Shown: one piece after another, positions 35,901 through 43,618 of the stretch
How the letters are laid out: every line of letters begins with the position of its first letter
Numbering within the stretch: position 1 is the first letter of the stretch
Source: Flavobacterium cutihirudinis
Lineage (GTDB): Bacteria > Bacteroidota > Bacteroidia > Flavobacteriales > Flavobacteriaceae
NCBI RefSeq assembly: GCF_003385895.1
Contig: NZ_QRDQ01000009.1
Coordinates: 186,001 to 250,000, forward strand
DNA: 64,000 nt
Direction: 5' to 3'
Position numbers and translations under genes: made by a program
The notes under the pieces: model-generated
Database searches by the model: none
What the model was told of the DNA's origin: nothing
Seen by the model: the letters and a program-made list of their open reading frames with translations, nothing else

Positions 35901-37417
35901 TTAAGCTTTCGCAAATTAGCATTCTCCACATTAATATGGAAATCATATTTGTTTTCACGCGTGCTTAAATCGACCAAACCATCAAAGGTCATATTTAAAT
36001 TTGGGTCATTTACAGAAAGTTGGCCTTTATAATAAGGAAGTTTAAAATTTCCGTTTACTACAATATTATTATAGGTGTAGTTATTATAATCAAGCTTTGC
36101 AATATCACCTTTTATAATTGTATTTAGATATTTCGAAGTAAACCCTTTTCCGTCGACATCTAAATTAAGAGTAGTTCTTTTAATATCTTTTCTGCTTAAC
36201 AACGCACCAACATCAAAATTATCCAATATAATATTTCCCGAATAAGAGGCTTTATCAATAAAGTCCATATTATTCATGTGCAAATCAACCTCTCCGTTTC
36301 CTAAATCAGTAACCATTTTAAACTTGGCTTCAAGATCTGTTGTCGAAACTTTTGCTTTCCCGACAATATGAAACTTTCCAATTTTCTGAAGCTCTTTTGG
36401 CAATTTTTTCCCAAGAACATTTGGCAACAGCACTACAAGATTATCGTAGCTGGAAATAAGTCTGTCAAACTTGCCATCCATTGAAAACTTCTGTGTTTTA
36501 TCGCCTAAAAGATTTTTAAAATTGATGTTTCCGACAATTCTCGAACCATTGGTATCGCTTAACCGAAGTCCTTTTAGATTTAAATTATTAAGCGTTCCTC
36601 TAAGTTTCGTTTTTATTTTAAAATGTTGATTTTTTCCTAAACCATCATAGAAATAACGAATATCATTTGACGCAATCGAAGCCGAATCAAGTGCAACATT
36701 AAACTGAACTTTATCTGTAAAATGAAGAAAATCTTCCACTTTATAATTCAAAATAGCCAAACCATATATGCTTGATCTTTTTGTTTTAATAGCAAGATTC
36801 TCAACCTTAATCTGTTTTTTAGTATAACTAAATTTTCCAGCAAAATTAGAAACATATAATCCTCTGTGATCTAAAAATGAAAATCGATGTATGGTAGTAT
36901 TTACATCCGGCCCATATAATTTAAAATCACTTATATAAGCATTCAATTTAGTGAAAGCAAGAAACTTAGGCGTGTTTTTATTTTCATCTGTAACAGAAAA
37001 TGCTCCTTTAGAAATATAAGCATTTCGGGCTGTTAGAAGGAAATGTTTTTTTGATTTGGATGGTTTTCCGGTTTCAAAAAGTTTTATAAACTTGTTGATA
37101 TTATTTTCATCCTCGTTTTTATAGGTCTTCAGATTAAAAATTAAGCCTGTCAAACGCAGGTCTCCAAAAATCAAATCACCATCCATTAATCTTTTCAGAC
37201 TTAAAATATCGGTTGCAATAATATCAGAATAAATCAAAGTCTTTTTATGATGATCATAAATCATGACTTTTTTAAGTTTTACTCCACCAAAAATATTAAC
37301 TGCAACTTTATCAACATGAATATCTGTTTTAAAATCGCTGTTTAAAGATTCAGTAACATAATGTGCAATCTTTGTCTGTACGGCAGGCAAAGACAGTATG
37401 ATAGCAAGTGCTAACAA
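32927..37417 (-). CDS. tamB: TamB-type translocation/assembly module protein, 5' end irregular
   Basis: Giant inner-membrane-anchored AsmA/TamB protein, at least 1496 residues. It is almost wholly beta-strand repeats and has a C-terminal DUF490 domain (with GGEVLSNVRGTVSGNAAV, WGDFQAYEGTYNFKYGG and QALYLLSTGSF) plus a charged K/E/P/Q tail. It is thought to bridge the periplasm for lipid or outer-membrane protein transport. The first usable start in frame is TTG at 37417, which begins in the middle of the membrane helix. The basic and hydrophobic N-terminus continues upstream in frame for 26 codons with no standard start, but is one base out of frame with ATG at 37505-37503 (see findings). Confidence 0.85.
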   Translation of the reverse strand: MLALAIILSLPAVQTKIAHYVTESLNSDFKTDIHVDKVAVNIFGGVKLKKVMIYDHHKKTLIYSDIIATDILSLKRLMDGDLIFGDLRLTGLIFNLKTYKNEDENNINKFIKLFETGKPSKSKKHFLLTARNAYISKGAFSVTDENKNTPKFLAFTKLNAYISDFKLYGPDVNTTIHRFSFLDHRGLYVSNFAGKFSYTKKQIKVENLAIKTKRSSIYGLAILNYKVEDFLHFTDKVQFNVALDSASIASNDIRYFYDGLGKNQHFKIKTKLRGTLNNLNLKGLRLSDTNGSRIVGNINFKNLLGDKTQKFSMDGKFDRLISSYDNLVVLLPNVLGKKLPKELQKIGKFHIVGKAKVSTTDLEAKFKMVTDLGNGEVDLHMNNMDFIDKASYSGNIILDNFDVGALLSRKDIKRTTLNLDVDGKGFTSKYLNTIIKGDIAKLDYNNYTYNNIVVNGNFKLPYYKGQLSVNDPNLNMTFDGLVDLSTRENKYDFHINVENANLRKLKFVKDSISNFTGDAVVEMSGNSLETLHGNIYIKDAVYQNPKSTYAFDELTVNSSFDDDRLRTITINSTDVVNGKIVGKFRFDQLGKLVMNSVGSLYTNYKPYPLRKGQFLRFNFHVYNKVVEMLYPEINIDSSTVVRGKIDSDLQEFKFRFKSQKITLAKNTFDNIRINVDNKNTLYNAYVELDSIKTPYYKIRDFNLINVTAKDTLYVRSEFKGGEKGEDYFNLDLFHTIDKNKNNIVGIKKSEMKFKDYIWYLNEDAEKDNQIVFDQFFKNFTIDNIVLSHENQKIDLNGVIKGNDYKDLVLNFEDVDINKITPLTSKFVFNGNLNGNVNFKQNKDVYQPTAAIVIDHLNLNKTELGTLKFDISGDQNLRKFVVNSSIQNDFTESFKAWGTFAIENKETVLDLNLKLEGFNLATLGPVGGEVLSNVRGTVSGNAAVVGNAKKPEINGRLYVEKAGMTIPYLNTDYELSDRTVIDLTNEKFLFRNNQLTDTKYKTKGLLNGTIEHNNFADWKLDLTITSKRLLALDTKDSEDAAYFGTAFINGTASIKGPTEGLFIKVDAKSEKGTEVKIPINNAQSVGESSWIHFVTPKEKYNLANGIIEKTRNYNGLELEFDFDITPDAEVEVILDRNSGHGMKGKGYGSLLFKINTLGKFNMWGDFQAYEGTYNFKYGGLIDKKFSVKKGGSIIWEGNPMKAQLNLEAVYKTSANPAVLLDNTSSFNKKVPVEVVIGLRGDLTSPDPNFDIQFPSVSNVLKSEIQYKLDDKDIRQTQALYLLSTGSFMSTDGFSQGDLSGTLTETASSLLGGIIKSDSDKVNIDLNYISADKRLGQEADGQFVANISSQINEKITINGKVGVPVGGVNESAIVGDIEILYRVNEDGSMNLRLFNKENDINYVGQGIGYTQGVGISYEVDFDTFSELVNKLFKDHKLERTIKKTSDDLQDSNLNPDYINFNSNKKAEKDKKKSEKKEEEKKPQPQNNNQGLIPDNEDF

Positions 37418-37545
37418 AAGTAAGATTAACCCAATTAGGGTTCTGGATACTATTTTCTTAACTTTTTTGATAGCTGCTTTAATTTTAGTTTTCTTTTAAA
37501 TTCATTTTGAACAGCCAAAGAACGACTGTTTTGATAAAAATTCTT

Positions 37546-37553
37546 TAATTTTG
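37546..37553 (+). promoter_or_regulatory. Candidate -7 element of tsaD (TAATTTTG)
   Basis: A full TAnnTTTG match 71 bp before the tsaD ATG at 37624. A TTTTG lies 12 bases upstream, shorter than the usual spacing. Confidence 0.4.
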
Positions 37554-37594
37554 GCTTCTCCTTACAATCAAAGAAAATTTAAAATTTGATTTGT

Positions 37595-37602
37595 CAAATA
37601 TA
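37595..37602 (-). promoter_or_regulatory. Candidate -7 element of tamB (TATATTTG)
   Basis: On the minus strand this is a full TAnnTTTG match, 90 bp upstream of the ATG at 37505. It supports transcription beginning well upstream of the irregular tamB 5' end, so the upstream ATG would be in the mRNA. Confidence 0.45.
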
Positions 37603-37623
37603 ATTCAAAATTTGTGCCTTTAT

Positions 37624-38646
37624 ATGCAAAATTCAGAGGTTTTTATTCTTGCCATCGAAAGTTCCTGCGACGATACTGCCGCCGCAGTTTTACATAACGA
37701 CAAAGTTCTCTCAAATGTTGTAGCCAATCAATTAATTCACAACCAATATGGCGGTGTTGTTCCAGAGTTGGCTTCCAGAGCGCATCAACAGAATATTGTA
37801 CCGGTTATAGACGCTGCACTTCGCAAAGCAAATATACAAAAAGAACAGCTAACCGCGATTGCTTTTACGCAAGGACCCGGCTTAATGGGTTCATTATTGG
37901 TAGGAAGTTCTTTCAGTAAATCATTATCGTTAGCCTTAAACATTCCGTTAATTGCTGTCAATCATATGCATGCTCATATTTTAGCGCATTTTATAGATGA
38001 AGAAGGTTTTGATAAACCTGAATTTCCTTTTTTAGCGTTGACTATTAGTGGCGGACATACCCAAATTGTAAAAGTAAAAGGTTTTTTTGATCTTGAAATT
38101 ATCGGCGAAACAACCGATGATGCTGTTGGTGAAGCTTTTGATAAAAGTGCAAAGATTCTTGGACTTCCTTATCCAGGCGGACCTTTGATTGATAAATATG
38201 CAAAAGAAGGAAATCCGAAGGCATTTACATTTACAAAACCAAAAGTTCCGGGATTAGACTTTAGTTTCTCCGGATTAAAAACGGCGATTTTATATTTTAT
38301 TCAAAAAAACAAACAGGAAAACCCAAATTTCATCGAAGAAAACTTAAATGATATTTGCGCTTCCATTCAACATACGATTATCGAAATTTTGATGGACAAA
38401 TTGAAATTGGCTGTCAAAGAAACCGGAATTACACAAATTGCAATTGGCGGAGGTGTTTCTGCAAATTCAGGAATTAGAACAACTTTGAAAGAAAGCGAAA
38501 GCAAATACGGCTGGAAAACTTTTATACCAAAATTCGAATACACTACAGATAACGCCGCAATGATAGGAATTGTAGGCTACCAAAAATATTTATCAAGCCG
38601 TTTTGAAGATGCGTCGGTAGTATCAAAAGCGCGAATTCAATTTTAA
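37624..38646 (+). CDS. tsaD: tRNA threonylcarbamoyladenosine biosynthesis protein TsaD
   Basis: ASKHA-fold enzyme of 340 residues that transfers the threonylcarbamoyl group to A37 of ANN-decoding tRNAs. Features are ILAIESSCDDTAAAV, GGVVPELASRAHQQN, the metal-binding MHAHILAH (HxxxH), LTISGGHTQIV, DDAVGEAFDKSAK, LDFSFSGLKTA and GGGVSANSGIR. I chose ATG at 37624 because the family starts directly before ILAIES. It heads a rightward group with rsmE, the DUF4159 gene and a TrmH-type gene. Confidence 0.96.
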   Translation: MQNSEVFILAIESSCDDTAAAVLHNDKVLSNVVANQLIHNQYGGVVPELASRAHQQNIVPVIDAALRKANIQKEQLTAIAFTQGPGLMGSLLVGSSFSKSLSLALNIPLIAVNHMHAHILAHFIDEEGFDKPEFPFLALTISGGHTQIVKVKGFFDLEIIGETTDDAVGEAFDKSAKILGLPYPGGPLIDKYAKEGNPKAFTFTKPKVPGLDFSFSGLKTAILYFIQKNKQENPNFIEENLNDICASIQHTIIEILMDKLKLAVKETGITQIAIGGGVSANSGIRTTLKESESKYGWKTFIPKFEYTTDNAAMIGIVGYQKYLSSRFEDASVVSKARIQF

Positions 38647-38649
38647 ATT

Positions 38650-39363
38650 ATGCAATTATTTTACAATCCGAATATCGACGAAACGACTGAAACTTTTTCT
38701 TTTGATAAAGAAGAAAGCCGTCATATCATAAAGGTACTGCGCAAAAAAGACGCCGACATTTTGCATGTTACAAATGGCTTAGGTTTATTGTTTGAGACAG
38801 AAATCACGCTGGCATCTGATAATAAATGTATTGTAGAAGTACTTTCTATACAAAAATCTCCTGAACCAAAATTCAGCTTGCATTTGGCTGTTGCTCCAAC
38901 TAAAATGAATGATCGTTTCGAATGGTTCTTAGAAAAAGCAACCGAAATAGGAATTCAGGAAATTACGCCTATTTTTTGTGATCGTTCTGAACGAAAAGTA
39001 ATCAATGCCGAACGATTTGAAAAAATTATTTTATCAGCAATGAAACAGTCCAATGAAACTTTTTTTCCAAAATTAAACCCTGCGATTTCATTTAAGGAAT
39101 TCATCAAACAAAAAAATAAGGGACTGCAATTTATTGCGCATTGCGAGGAAACAGACAAAAAATCGCTAAAAGAAGCCCTGAAGCCAAATGAAAATGTAAC
39201 TTTATTAATAGGTCCCGAAGGTGATTTTTCTGAAAAAGAAATTGCGTTGGCAATCGAAAATAATTTTCAGCCTGTAACTTTAGGAAATACGCGTTTACGT
39301 ACTGAAACTGCTGCTGTTGTGGCTTGCCATAGTGTTGTGTTTTTTAATGAGGTTTCGAATTAA
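38650..39363 (+). CDS. rsmE: 16S rRNA (uracil1498-N3)-methyltransferase
   Basis: SPOUT methyltransferase of 237 residues. It has the N-terminal PUA-like part (FDKEESRHIIKVLRKKD), KMNDRFEWFLEKATEIGIQEITP, ERSERK-like DRSERKV, LLIGPEGDFSEKE (SAM-binding knot) and LGNTRLRTETAAVVA. It starts 3 bp after tsaD, so they are co-transcribed. It methylates U1498 of 16S rRNA. Confidence 0.95.
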   Translation: MQLFYNPNIDETTETFSFDKEESRHIIKVLRKKDADILHVTNGLGLLFETEITLASDNKCIVEVLSIQKSPEPKFSLHLAVAPTKMNDRFEWFLEKATEIGIQEITPIFCDRSERKVINAERFEKIILSAMKQSNETFFPKLNPAISFKEFIKQKNKGLQFIAHCEETDKKSLKEALKPNENVTLLIGPEGDFSEKEIALAIENNFQPVTLGNTRLRTETAAVVACHSVVFFNEVSN

Positions 39364-39389
39364 AACCACAATTATACAATAGCGTTAAG

Positions 39390-39493
39390 TTTGTCATCTC
39401 GAGGAACGAGAGATCACACTAGCAGCTCCACAAAGATTGGCGATATAGCATGAGGAATTTCTAGTGCGATTTTTCCTTCGTCGAAATGACAAA
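39390..39493. repeat. MITE/REP-like palindromic element, about 104 bp
   Basis: The left arm starts TTTGTCATCTCGAGGAA and ends CACTAG (39390-39422). The right arm starts CTAGTGCGA and ends TTCGTCGAAATGACAAA (39461-39493). The arms are imperfect inverted repeats over about 33 bp with a few mismatches. The centre has no reading frame. It lies between rsmE and the DUF4159 gene, starting 27 bp after the rsmE stop. GTCATTTCGA-type ends are, from memory, frequent in flavobacterial intergenic repeats; no transposase is in the window. Confidence 0.75.
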
Positions 39494-39508
39494 AACATAT
39501 AAAATTGT

Positions 39509-40147
39509 ATGAAAAAAATATTCTTGTTGTTTTTATTGATTTCTATTTCTTCCTTTTCACAGGAAATTGCTTTACTGAAATACAGCGGTGGCGGCGATTG
39601 GTATGCAAATCCGACATCATTACCCAATTTGATTCGTTTTTGCAATTCAAATATCAATACCCGGATTAAAGCAAAACCTTCAACGGTCGAACCAAGTAAT
39701 CCTGATTTATTATCGTATCCTTTTGTGCATATGACAGGACACGGAAATGTTGTTTTTAGTGATGCCGATGTCACGAATCTTCGAAATTATTTAAATGCAG
39801 GAGGCTTTCTTCATATTGATGATAACTACGGAATGGATCAGTATATTCGAAAAGAAATCAAAAAAATATTCCCAAATAATAATTTAATTGAAATTCCTGC
39901 CAATCATCCGATATTTCAAAAACCATTTTCTTTCCCAAACGGATTACCAAAAATTCATGAACACGATGGTACGCGAGCTCAGGCATTTGGTATTTTCATA
40001 GAAAACAAATTGGTTTTGTTATATACTTATGAATGTGATTTAGGTGATGGTTGGGAAGACCCGGAAGTTCATAACGATACTTCAGAGGCAAGAGATAAAG
40101 CTTTAAAAATGGGCGCAAACATTATCAATTACATTTTTACAAACTAA
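39509..40147 (+). CDS. Exported DUF4159 protein
   Basis: A 212-residue protein with signal peptide MKKIFLLFLLISISSFSQ. The body, with LKYSGGGDWYANPTSLPNL, YPFVHMTGHGNVVFSD and GGFLHIDDNYGMDQYIRKEIKKIFP, matches DUF4159, a flavodoxin-like or class I glutamine amidotransferase-like fold without the catalytic cysteine nucleophile. The function is unknown. In related genomes I recall it beside rsmE and a TrmH-type gene, as here. Confidence 0.88.
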   Translation: MKKIFLLFLLISISSFSQEIALLKYSGGGDWYANPTSLPNLIRFCNSNINTRIKAKPSTVEPSNPDLLSYPFVHMTGHGNVVFSDADVTNLRNYLNAGGFLHIDDNYGMDQYIRKEIKKIFPNNNLIEIPANHPIFQKPFSFPNGLPKIHEHDGTRAQAFGIFIENKLVLLYTYECDLGDGWEDPEVHNDTSEARDKALKMGANIINYIFTN

Positions 40148-40158
40148 TTTTTTTTAAA

Positions 40159-40653
40159 GTGCAACTTACTCATAACGAAAATCAATTTGAAAGAAAAACT
40201 TTTCCGATAACTTTGGTTTGTGATCATATTTATTTTCAACAAAATATTGGTTCGCTTTTTAGAATTAGTGAAGCTTTTGGTGTTGAAAATATTATTTTTT
40301 TAGGAAAAGATATTCCGCTTACGCCGAGAAAAATCAACAAAACTTCTCGTAGTACACATCTTCATGTACCGCACAGAATTATTGAAGAAACTCCAGATTT
40401 GATTTCTTATCTGCAAGAAAACAATTTCGAAATTATCGCGCTCGAAATCACGAGCAATAGCAAAGCTTTAAAAGAAGTACACCTTCCCGAAAATCAAAAA
40501 ATCGCACTTTTAATTGGAAGTGAAATCAATGGAATTTCAGAAGAACTTCTAAAAATTGCACATCAAATTGTACACATAAACATGTTTGGAAAAAACAGTA
40601 GCATGAATGTTGTACAAGCTGCAAGTATAGCGTTGTATGAACTTACTTCGTAA
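40159..40653 (+). CDS. TrmH-family (SpoU) RNA 2'-O-methyltransferase
   Basis: A 164-residue knotted SPOUT methyltransferase. Motif 1 appears as NIGSLFRISEAFGVENIIFLG, motif 2 as KIALLIGSEINGISEELLKIA and motif 3 as IHINMFGKNSSMNVVQAASIALYEL. It lacks the extra N-terminal RNA-binding domain of larger SpoU enzymes, so the target (tRNA or rRNA) is unclear. The start is GTG at 40159, 11 bp after the DUF4159 stop; no ATG lies near. A terminator follows. Confidence 0.9.
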   Translation: MQLTHNENQFERKTFPITLVCDHIYFQQNIGSLFRISEAFGVENIIFLGKDIPLTPRKINKTSRSTHLHVPHRIIEETPDLISYLQENNFEIIALEITSNSKALKEVHLPENQKIALLIGSEINGISEELLKIAHQIVHINMFGKNSSMNVVQAASIALYELTS

Positions 40654-40694
40654 GCAACTATTTTAGAATCTAAAAGCCAAAAATAATACTATTG

Positions 40695-40724
40695 AAAGCG
40701 AGATCTTTGTATCTCGCTTTTTTT
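40695..40724 (+). terminator. Terminator of the tsaD-rsmE-trmH group
   Basis: AAAGCGAGAT and ATCTCGCTTT pair across a 6-base loop and are followed by a T-run, 42 bp after the methyltransferase stop. Confidence 0.85.
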
Positions 40725-40776
40725 GCACTAAAAAATTTAAAAGCTTTTTCCTATATTTATAATCTAAAATACACCT

Positions 40777-41868
40777 ATGATAACATCAAAAATTATTTCA
40801 AACGGAATTTTAAGAGCGCTAACAACTGTGCTGGCTGTAGGAGCTGTTTTATATTTTTTATACGAAATACAAACTGTAATAGTCTACCTCTGCATTTCAT
40901 TAATTTTATGCCTGATTGCAAATCCGTTGGTTATGTTTTTAAAAAACAAATTAAAGTTTAGCAATTCACTTGCCGCAACAACGGCAATTGTACTTTTTAT
41001 AGGTTTGATGATTGGTTTTATTCTTTTGTTTGTGCCTTTGATTATTTCGCAAGCCAATAATTTATCACTTTTAGACACTAATCATCTTCAGAAACAATTT
41101 ATAGAAACAGAAGAAAGTTTAGAGGCCTATTTCAACATAAAACATGTTGATTTGAATAAAATGCTTAACGCCTCAAAGGTAACTTCGATGCTTGACTTTA
41201 ACTATTTCACCAGTTTCATCAACTCGATCATGAATTTTATGGCAGATATGGGAATGGGATTGGTTTCAGTATTTTTTATAACTTTTTTCTTTATCAAAGA
41301 TCAGGAAGCTTTTAAAACAAGTGCAAGAAGAATACTTCCGGATACAAATGAAGATAAGATTCTAAATTCGATTGCAAAAATCAACCATTTACTGACACGT
41401 TATTTTATTGGGTTACTTTTACAACTAACGGTTGTCTTTATTTTATACCTCATAGTTTTGATCATTTTTGGAAATCAAAATGCGTTTGTCATTGCATTTT
41501 TATGTGCCATTCTAAATATCATACCTTATATCGGTCCAATTATTGGGACAATTTTGGCCGCTCTTTTAACGATGATTAGTCTAATTGGAAAAGATTTTCA
41601 GTCGGAGATTTTACCTACGACCATTTACGTTGTTATAGGCTTTTTGTTGGTTCAGGCCATAGATAATAACATTAGCCAGCCTATAATTTCATCAAAAAGT
41701 GTAAATTCGCACCCACTGGAAATATTCCTGATTACTTTAATAAGCGGTATTACTTTTGGAATTGTGGGAATGATTATCGCAATTCCGGTTTACACGATGT
41801 TGAAAGTAATTTTAAAAGAATTTTTTCCGGACAATAAAATCGTATCCGTATTAACCGAAAGAATATAG
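40777..41868 (+). CDS. AI-2E family transporter (UPF0118/PerM type)
   Basis: A 363-residue inner-membrane protein with about eight hydrophobic segments. Family landmarks are FFFIKDQEAF, the long polar domain between the third and fourth helices, and INIIPYIGPIIGTILAAL-like LNIIPYIGPIIGTILAALL. A C-terminal block, DNNISQPIISSKSVNSHPLEI, follows. Relatives include exporters of small molecules, a sodium/proton exchanger and AI-2 exporter TqsA. The cargo is not predictable. It is 2 bp before the next gene, so both are in one transcript. Confidence 0.9.
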   Translation: MITSKIISNGILRALTTVLAVGAVLYFLYEIQTVIVYLCISLILCLIANPLVMFLKNKLKFSNSLAATTAIVLFIGLMIGFILLFVPLIISQANNLSLLDTNHLQKQFIETEESLEAYFNIKHVDLNKMLNASKVTSMLDFNYFTSFINSIMNFMADMGMGLVSVFFITFFFIKDQEAFKTSARRILPDTNEDKILNSIAKINHLLTRYFIGLLLQLTVVFILYLIVLIIFGNQNAFVIAFLCAILNIIPYIGPIIGTILAALLTMISLIGKDFQSEILPTTIYVVIGFLLVQAIDNNISQPIISSKSVNSHPLEIFLITLISGITFGIVGMIIAIPVYTMLKVILKEFFPDNKIVSVLTERI

Positions 41869-41870
41869 CA

Positions 41871-43052
41871 TTGAATACTACTATTTTGCATCCAGACATT
41901 CAGGATTTTATATCCCAAAATAGTAGTGTTTCAATTACAAAATTAGCCCTTCAGAAAAATCCTTTTCCTGAAGTAGATTGGATTTTAATTTTAAATCAGA
42001 TTGAGGCAAAAACGAAAGCCAAAGATAAACTTCCAACTTGGTTTAAAACCCAAAATATTATTTATCCAAGCAAAGTTTCAGTCGAACAAACTTCTTCTGA
42101 AAAAACAGCCGATTATAAATCTTCTTTAATCTCAGGAAAAACCTTAATTGATCTTACAGGAGGTTTTGGAGTTGACGATTATTATTTTTCTAAAAAATTC
42201 GATATTGTAGACCATTGCGAAATCAACGAAGAATTGTCTGCAATTGTAAAACATAACTTTCAACAACTGGAAGTTGAAAATTGTTTTTGTCATGCAGATG
42301 ATTCAGAAAATGTTTTAAAAAATTCAGAACAAAAATGGGATTGGATTTACATTGATCCTTCTAGAAGAAATGATGCGAAAGGCAAAGTTTTTATGTTAAA
42401 AGATTGTCTGCCAAATGTACCAGAATCTTTAGATTTTTATTTTGAAAAAACCGATTCTATTTTAATTAAAACCTCACCTTTACTGGACATATCAGCTGGT
42501 TTATCAGAATTAAAGTTCGTCAAAAACATTCATATTATTGCGCTAGAAAATGAGGTAAAAGAACTTCTTTTTGAAATTCATAAAAATTATACTGGCGATA
42601 TAACCTTGAAAACTGCCAATATTCTAAAAGAAAAAATCGAAACTTTTGAATTTATTTTAGATAACAAATCTGAATTCCCTTCGTATGAGTTGCCTCAAAA
42701 ATACCTGTACGAACCCAATTCTGCTATCATGAAATCTGGCGGTTTTGATGAAGTAAGTACAGCTTTCAAAATCGGTAAACTTCATAAACATTCTCATTTA
42801 TATACTTCAGAAGAATTAATTACTTTTCCGGGACGCGTTTTTGAGATAGAAAAGATGATTCCGTACAGTAAAAACGAAATGAAAAATGAGCTTTTAAATC
42901 AGCAAGCCAATATTACTACCAGAAATTTTCCGGAAACGGTCGAAAACATTCGAAAAAAGTGGAAAATAAAAAATGGAGGAAATAAATATTGTTTTTTTAC
43001 AACTGATAAAAATGAAAGCAAAATAGTTTTAATTTGCAGAAAAATAACTTAA
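41871..43052 (+). CDS. Class I SAM-dependent methyltransferase with THUMP-like domain
   Basis: A 393-residue protein. The SAM motif LIDLTGGFGVDDYYFS, followed by EINEELSAIVKHN and WIYIDPSRRNDAKGKVFMLKDCLPNV (catalytic DPSRR), marks an RNA methyltransferase fold. The C-terminal part (with LYEPNSAIMKSGGFDEVS and FPGRVFEI) is the THUMP-like region of this group. The substrate is unknown, probably tRNA or rRNA. The start is TTG at 41871, 2 bp after the transporter stop. Confidence 0.88.
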   Translation: MNTTILHPDIQDFISQNSSVSITKLALQKNPFPEVDWILILNQIEAKTKAKDKLPTWFKTQNIIYPSKVSVEQTSSEKTADYKSSLISGKTLIDLTGGFGVDDYYFSKKFDIVDHCEINEELSAIVKHNFQQLEVENCFCHADDSENVLKNSEQKWDWIYIDPSRRNDAKGKVFMLKDCLPNVPESLDFYFEKTDSILIKTSPLLDISAGLSELKFVKNIHIIALENEVKELLFEIHKNYTGDITLKTANILKEKIETFEFILDNKSEFPSYELPQKYLYEPNSAIMKSGGFDEVSTAFKIGKLHKHSHLYTSEELITFPGRVFEIEKMIPYSKNEMKNELLNQQANITTRNFPETVENIRKKWKIKNGGNKYCFFTTDKNESKIVLICRKIT

Positions 43053-43054
43053 AA

Positions 43055-43618
43055 ATGAAACAACTAATTACACTAACTTTTTTTCTATTAACCTTTACCG
43101 CTTTTGCTCAGAAACCATGCGAATACAGTGTAAATGTAACTGACTCAATTGGAACTTACAAAGTGACTCAAGAATATCTTATAAGTGAGAAAAACTTTGG
43201 CGGAAGCTCTAATTATGTTTTCTTTTCTCTGGCACAAACCGATGGATTGCCAACACTTAATCTTCAGCTTATTCAAAAAAGCAAGGATTTTATTAAAGCA
43301 AACTGTTTTGATAAAAACTCAAGAGTATTTTTGCAATTGCTTAATGGAAAAGTCGTAACATTACTGCATATTGATCAGGAAAACTGCGGTACTTTGATTC
43401 ATAATAACGGATTCGACAATCGTGTTACTACAGGAATTTTTATGTTCATGAAGGAGAATTACGAGGAACTTAAAAAGTCTCCGGTAACAATGATGCGAAT
43501 TAAATACCTGACAGATGTCGAAGATTATATTGTAAAAAGCGAACTGACTTCTGAAATGAATGGAAAAATCTATAATCCTGATACTTACTTCATAAAAAAC
43601 ATCAGTTGCGTCGATTAA
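43055..43618 (+). CDS. Exported protein of unknown function
   Basis: A 187-residue protein with signal peptide MKQLITLTFFLLTFTAFAQ and a mature domain with four cysteines (PCEYS, NCFDK, ENCGT and ISCVD) that could form two disulfides. I do not recognise the family. ATG at 43055 is preferred; a slightly earlier in-frame start would add seven residues before the signal peptide. It begins 3 bp after the methyltransferase stop, and its stop overlaps the convergent ddpX gene by 4 bp. Confidence 0.8.
   Translation: MKQLITLTFFLLTFTAFAQKPCEYSVNVTDSIGTYKVTQEYLISEKNFGGSSNYVFFSLAQTDGLPTLNLQLIQKSKDFIKANCFDKNSRVFLQLLNGKVVTLLHIDQENCGTLIHNNGFDNRVTTGIFMFMKENYEELKKSPVTMMRIKYLTDVEDYIVKSELTSEMNGKIYNPDTYFIKNISCVD

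Noticed and set aside
37494-37505. -1 programmed frameshift at T TTA AAA in the short frame starting at ATG 37505
   Set aside because: The heptamer fits the -1 pattern, but the -1 frame meets a TAG after about 15 codons and does not enter the tamB frame. Only a +1 shift or a one-base deletion would.
39390-39493. Insertion sequence
   Set aside because: There is no transposase frame and the element is too short; it is at most a non-autonomous MITE/REP-like repeat.
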